DNA from: Malus domestica
Lineage: Eukaryota; Streptophyta; Magnoliopsida; Rosales; Rosaceae
Direction: 5' to 3'
DNA length: 64,000 bases
Assembly: GCF_042453785.1 (NCBI RefSeq)
Contig: NC_091676.1
Location: 21,497,001-21,561,000 of the forward strand
The first letter of the stretch is position 1. Each line of letters starts with the position of its first letter. The notes below the pieces were generated by a model, which was not told the DNA's origin, ran no database searches, and saw only the letters and a program-made list of their open reading frames with translations. The position numbers and the translations under genes are program-made. Below are positions 62,231 through 64,000 of the stretch, in pieces.

Positions 62231-63768
62231 TTTGATGTGAGAAATTACTTGACACACAAATTAAACCCTCTTTTTGACAATTGTAGTATGGATGTAAGTA
62301 GGGTATCGTTCTAGGCCGGGGATTAGGAGGGATTGCTAATCTATTCTAAATTAATTTAAAAAATATTAAATAAGACTCAAGGACACAAAACTAGGCTAAA
62401 AACTCTAATAACTCAAAATACACTTAGGATGACTCAAAATAATGAAAACAATCAAATTAAACACTAGGAACTGAAATGGACGGAAATTAAATTAAAAGAC
62501 TAACAATAAAGAAAACTAACTAAATAATATAATTTAACAATGGATGGGTGTTTGGTTTTGATGAAAAGTAAATTAAACTTAATTAAATTACAGAATTGAC
62601 AAAAACATGAAATTAAGGTGAAATGATAAATGACGGACTAGCTAGAGGGTTCTTCTCCACACATGACACATATGCAACCTAAATTGATTTTCAGTTGTTC
62701 TTTCAATAAATTGTGAATCTCAATACTCCAGATTAACCGTGAACAGCACTTTTTTAATCTTCAAGTTTTCCTTAAGTTATTGAATTGGACGGGAAAACGC
62801 ATACAACAATTCAAAACATTCTTCAAAAGTCCCCTACGTGAAAAGCACAATAGAGATACAATCAAAGATCATTAAACTTTGTGAAAACTATAAGCATTGA
62901 CGAGGCATTCGTAACTATGAAAAGCATGATACTCTTGCCAAGAATTTACTTAACGTGATTGTGACTAGCAACCTTTACTACTTGTGAAAATAAGTTCATA
63001 ACGATTAGGTGAAATTCACTTATATTCTAGCATCAAATTCATGCATGTAAATTAAGCGTGCACTCTCAACCAACATACACAAATCAGTTTTTATACGAAC
63101 GGATAAGTAAATTGAAATCACAACTTATGAAATCACAATCGAAGGTAATCAATTCATATTACAAATATATACATGGTTTCGAATTAACCTCTAGCCAAAA
63201 TAAGTTTATTTACACATTATTAACACAAAAATAAAATAGAAGTTTGGAAGGATTTAACCGAGAGAGAAGGCAGCTTGCTGCTTCTGTCTTTCAAGGCTGC
63301 AAGGGCAGCCTTTCTTCTCTTTCTCCCCGCGAGCTGCCTTTCTTTCTCGCTGCTCTCCTTTCCGCTTTCCCTCTCTCCCCGCGTCCATCTCTCCCCGTCT
63401 CTTCTTCATTTTTTTTTTATTCTTTTTCTTTCTGGCAGCCTTGCTGCCTTCCTGTCCGTGACCTCTGACTTCTCTCTGTCCTCTTATGTCTCTTCCTCTC
63501 TCTCACGCTGCCAAGGGCAGCTCCCCCACTCTCCCCCCGATTTTTCTTCTTGATTTTCTGCGCGCCCCCCTTCCAGCTGCCAAAGCAGCCTACCTTTTTA
63601 TTCCCCCCTTTTTCCTCCTTTTCTCCCCCCGTGTCTCACGTTTCCTGCTTCTCTTCTTTTCCCCTGCCAAGGGCCCGTGTCTCCCTTGGATTCTTCTTTT
63701 CTGCCTTTCTGCTGGTCTCTCTCTTGGATTCTTCTTTTTATTTTTCTTTCTTTATTCTTTTAGCAAGA
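62231..63768. other. Probable unclassified repeat and CT-rich block
   Basis: 62280-62640 begins GGTATCGTTCTAGGCCGGGG followed by A-rich DNA (AGGCTAAAAACTCTAA), which looks like dispersed repeat, class unknown. 63240-63750 is strongly CT-rich with GGCAGC words; long frames there are composition artefacts. Confidence 0.4.
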
Positions 63769-63900
63769 CGTTGTTGTATTGCTCCAACTTTTCTATCATT
63801 TGCACAGAATCAACCCCAAATATGAGCCCAGCATGATCCACTCCAAGAAAGTGTGCGATAAGAACATCCCAATCTTCTTGGTACAAGAATGGAAGAAGGT
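63769..63900 (-). pseudogene. Fragment of GPI ethanolamine phosphate transferase 3 (PIG-O)
   Basis: Minus strand reads YQEDWDVLIAHFLGVDHAGL then IFGVDSVQMIEKLEQYNNVL, a conserved PIG-O catalytic-domain stretch (DVLIAHFLGVDHAGH in the family). The His after AG is replaced by Leu. Only about 43 codons are present; 5' sequence is unrelated and a TAA ends it at 63752. A captured or decayed exon. Confidence 0.6.
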
Positions 63901-64000
63901 AGTCAATGCATCCAATTTTGACGAATTTATTACATAAAATTTCACTTGTTCTATTTTTATTTTCTTTGCATAACAAATCCTATAAACACAAAAAATAACG

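Noticed and set aside
63244-63836. Several overlapping Ser/Leu/Phe-rich frames
   Set aside because: They come from a CT-rich tract; composition alone keeps the frames open.

Overview
This is plant nuclear DNA. Spliced genes with GT-AG introns, plastid-targeted proteins and several classes of plant transposons all point that way. The element types (Cassandra TRIM, Tat and Reina gypsy elements, PIF/Harbinger and Mutator-like elements) and the gene content suggest a eudicot. A woody Rosaceae of the Malus/Pyrus kind is my best guess, but this is inference and no database was consulted.

Layout. 1-1555: 3' end of an NPG1/NPGR2-like TPR gene (+). 2590-10702: GPI transamidase subunit PIG-T (+). Its first intron carries a SINE and a complete but decayed Ty1/copia element (3521-8162), and its second exon has an apparent frameshift. 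10.7-21.7 kb is a gene-free repeat block: a 187-bp tandem duplication, a PIF/Harbinger-type element, a PPR pseudogene fragment, a Cassandra TRIM with 5S-rRNA-like LTRs, a 3.3-kb LTR-like region and other LTR debris. 21778-23409: cytosolic ribosomal protein eL14 (+). 24.3-26.3 kb: part of a non-autonomous LTR element (-). 26282-42540: an eIF2B-beta pseudogene (+), split inside an exon by a 13.9-kb Tat-lineage Ty3/gypsy element (27787-41717, -) that carries an antisense plant-mobile-domain (PMD) ORF. 43.4-46.5 kb: two polygalacturonase pseudogenes (-) in a tandem duplication that also copied the eIF2B-beta tail. 47699-49087: plastid ribosomal protein bL28 (-). 49561-56093: a Mutator-like element with a Reina-type chromovirus (50355-55606, +) nested in it. 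56790-59213: the organellar RNA editing factor MORF2-like (-). 60.2-60.9 kb: thaumatin-like pseudogene (-). 60992-62220: a Pack-MULE with a PPR-like gene fragment (+). Near 63.8 kb: a small PIG-O exon fragment (-).

The apparently intact genes are housekeeping or organellar (NPGR2-like, eL14, bL28c, MORF2-like; PIG-T if the frameshift is an error). They do not form a shared pathway or operon. Most of the rest is nested transposons, for six of which I could place target-site duplications, plus genes they broke. I found no tRNA gene, CRISPR array or clearly new biological system. The most unusual items are the antisense PMD reading frame in the Tat element, the 5S-derived Cassandra LTRs with box A missing from one copy, a primer-binding-site-like motif shared by two different LTR elements, and the Pack-MULE.
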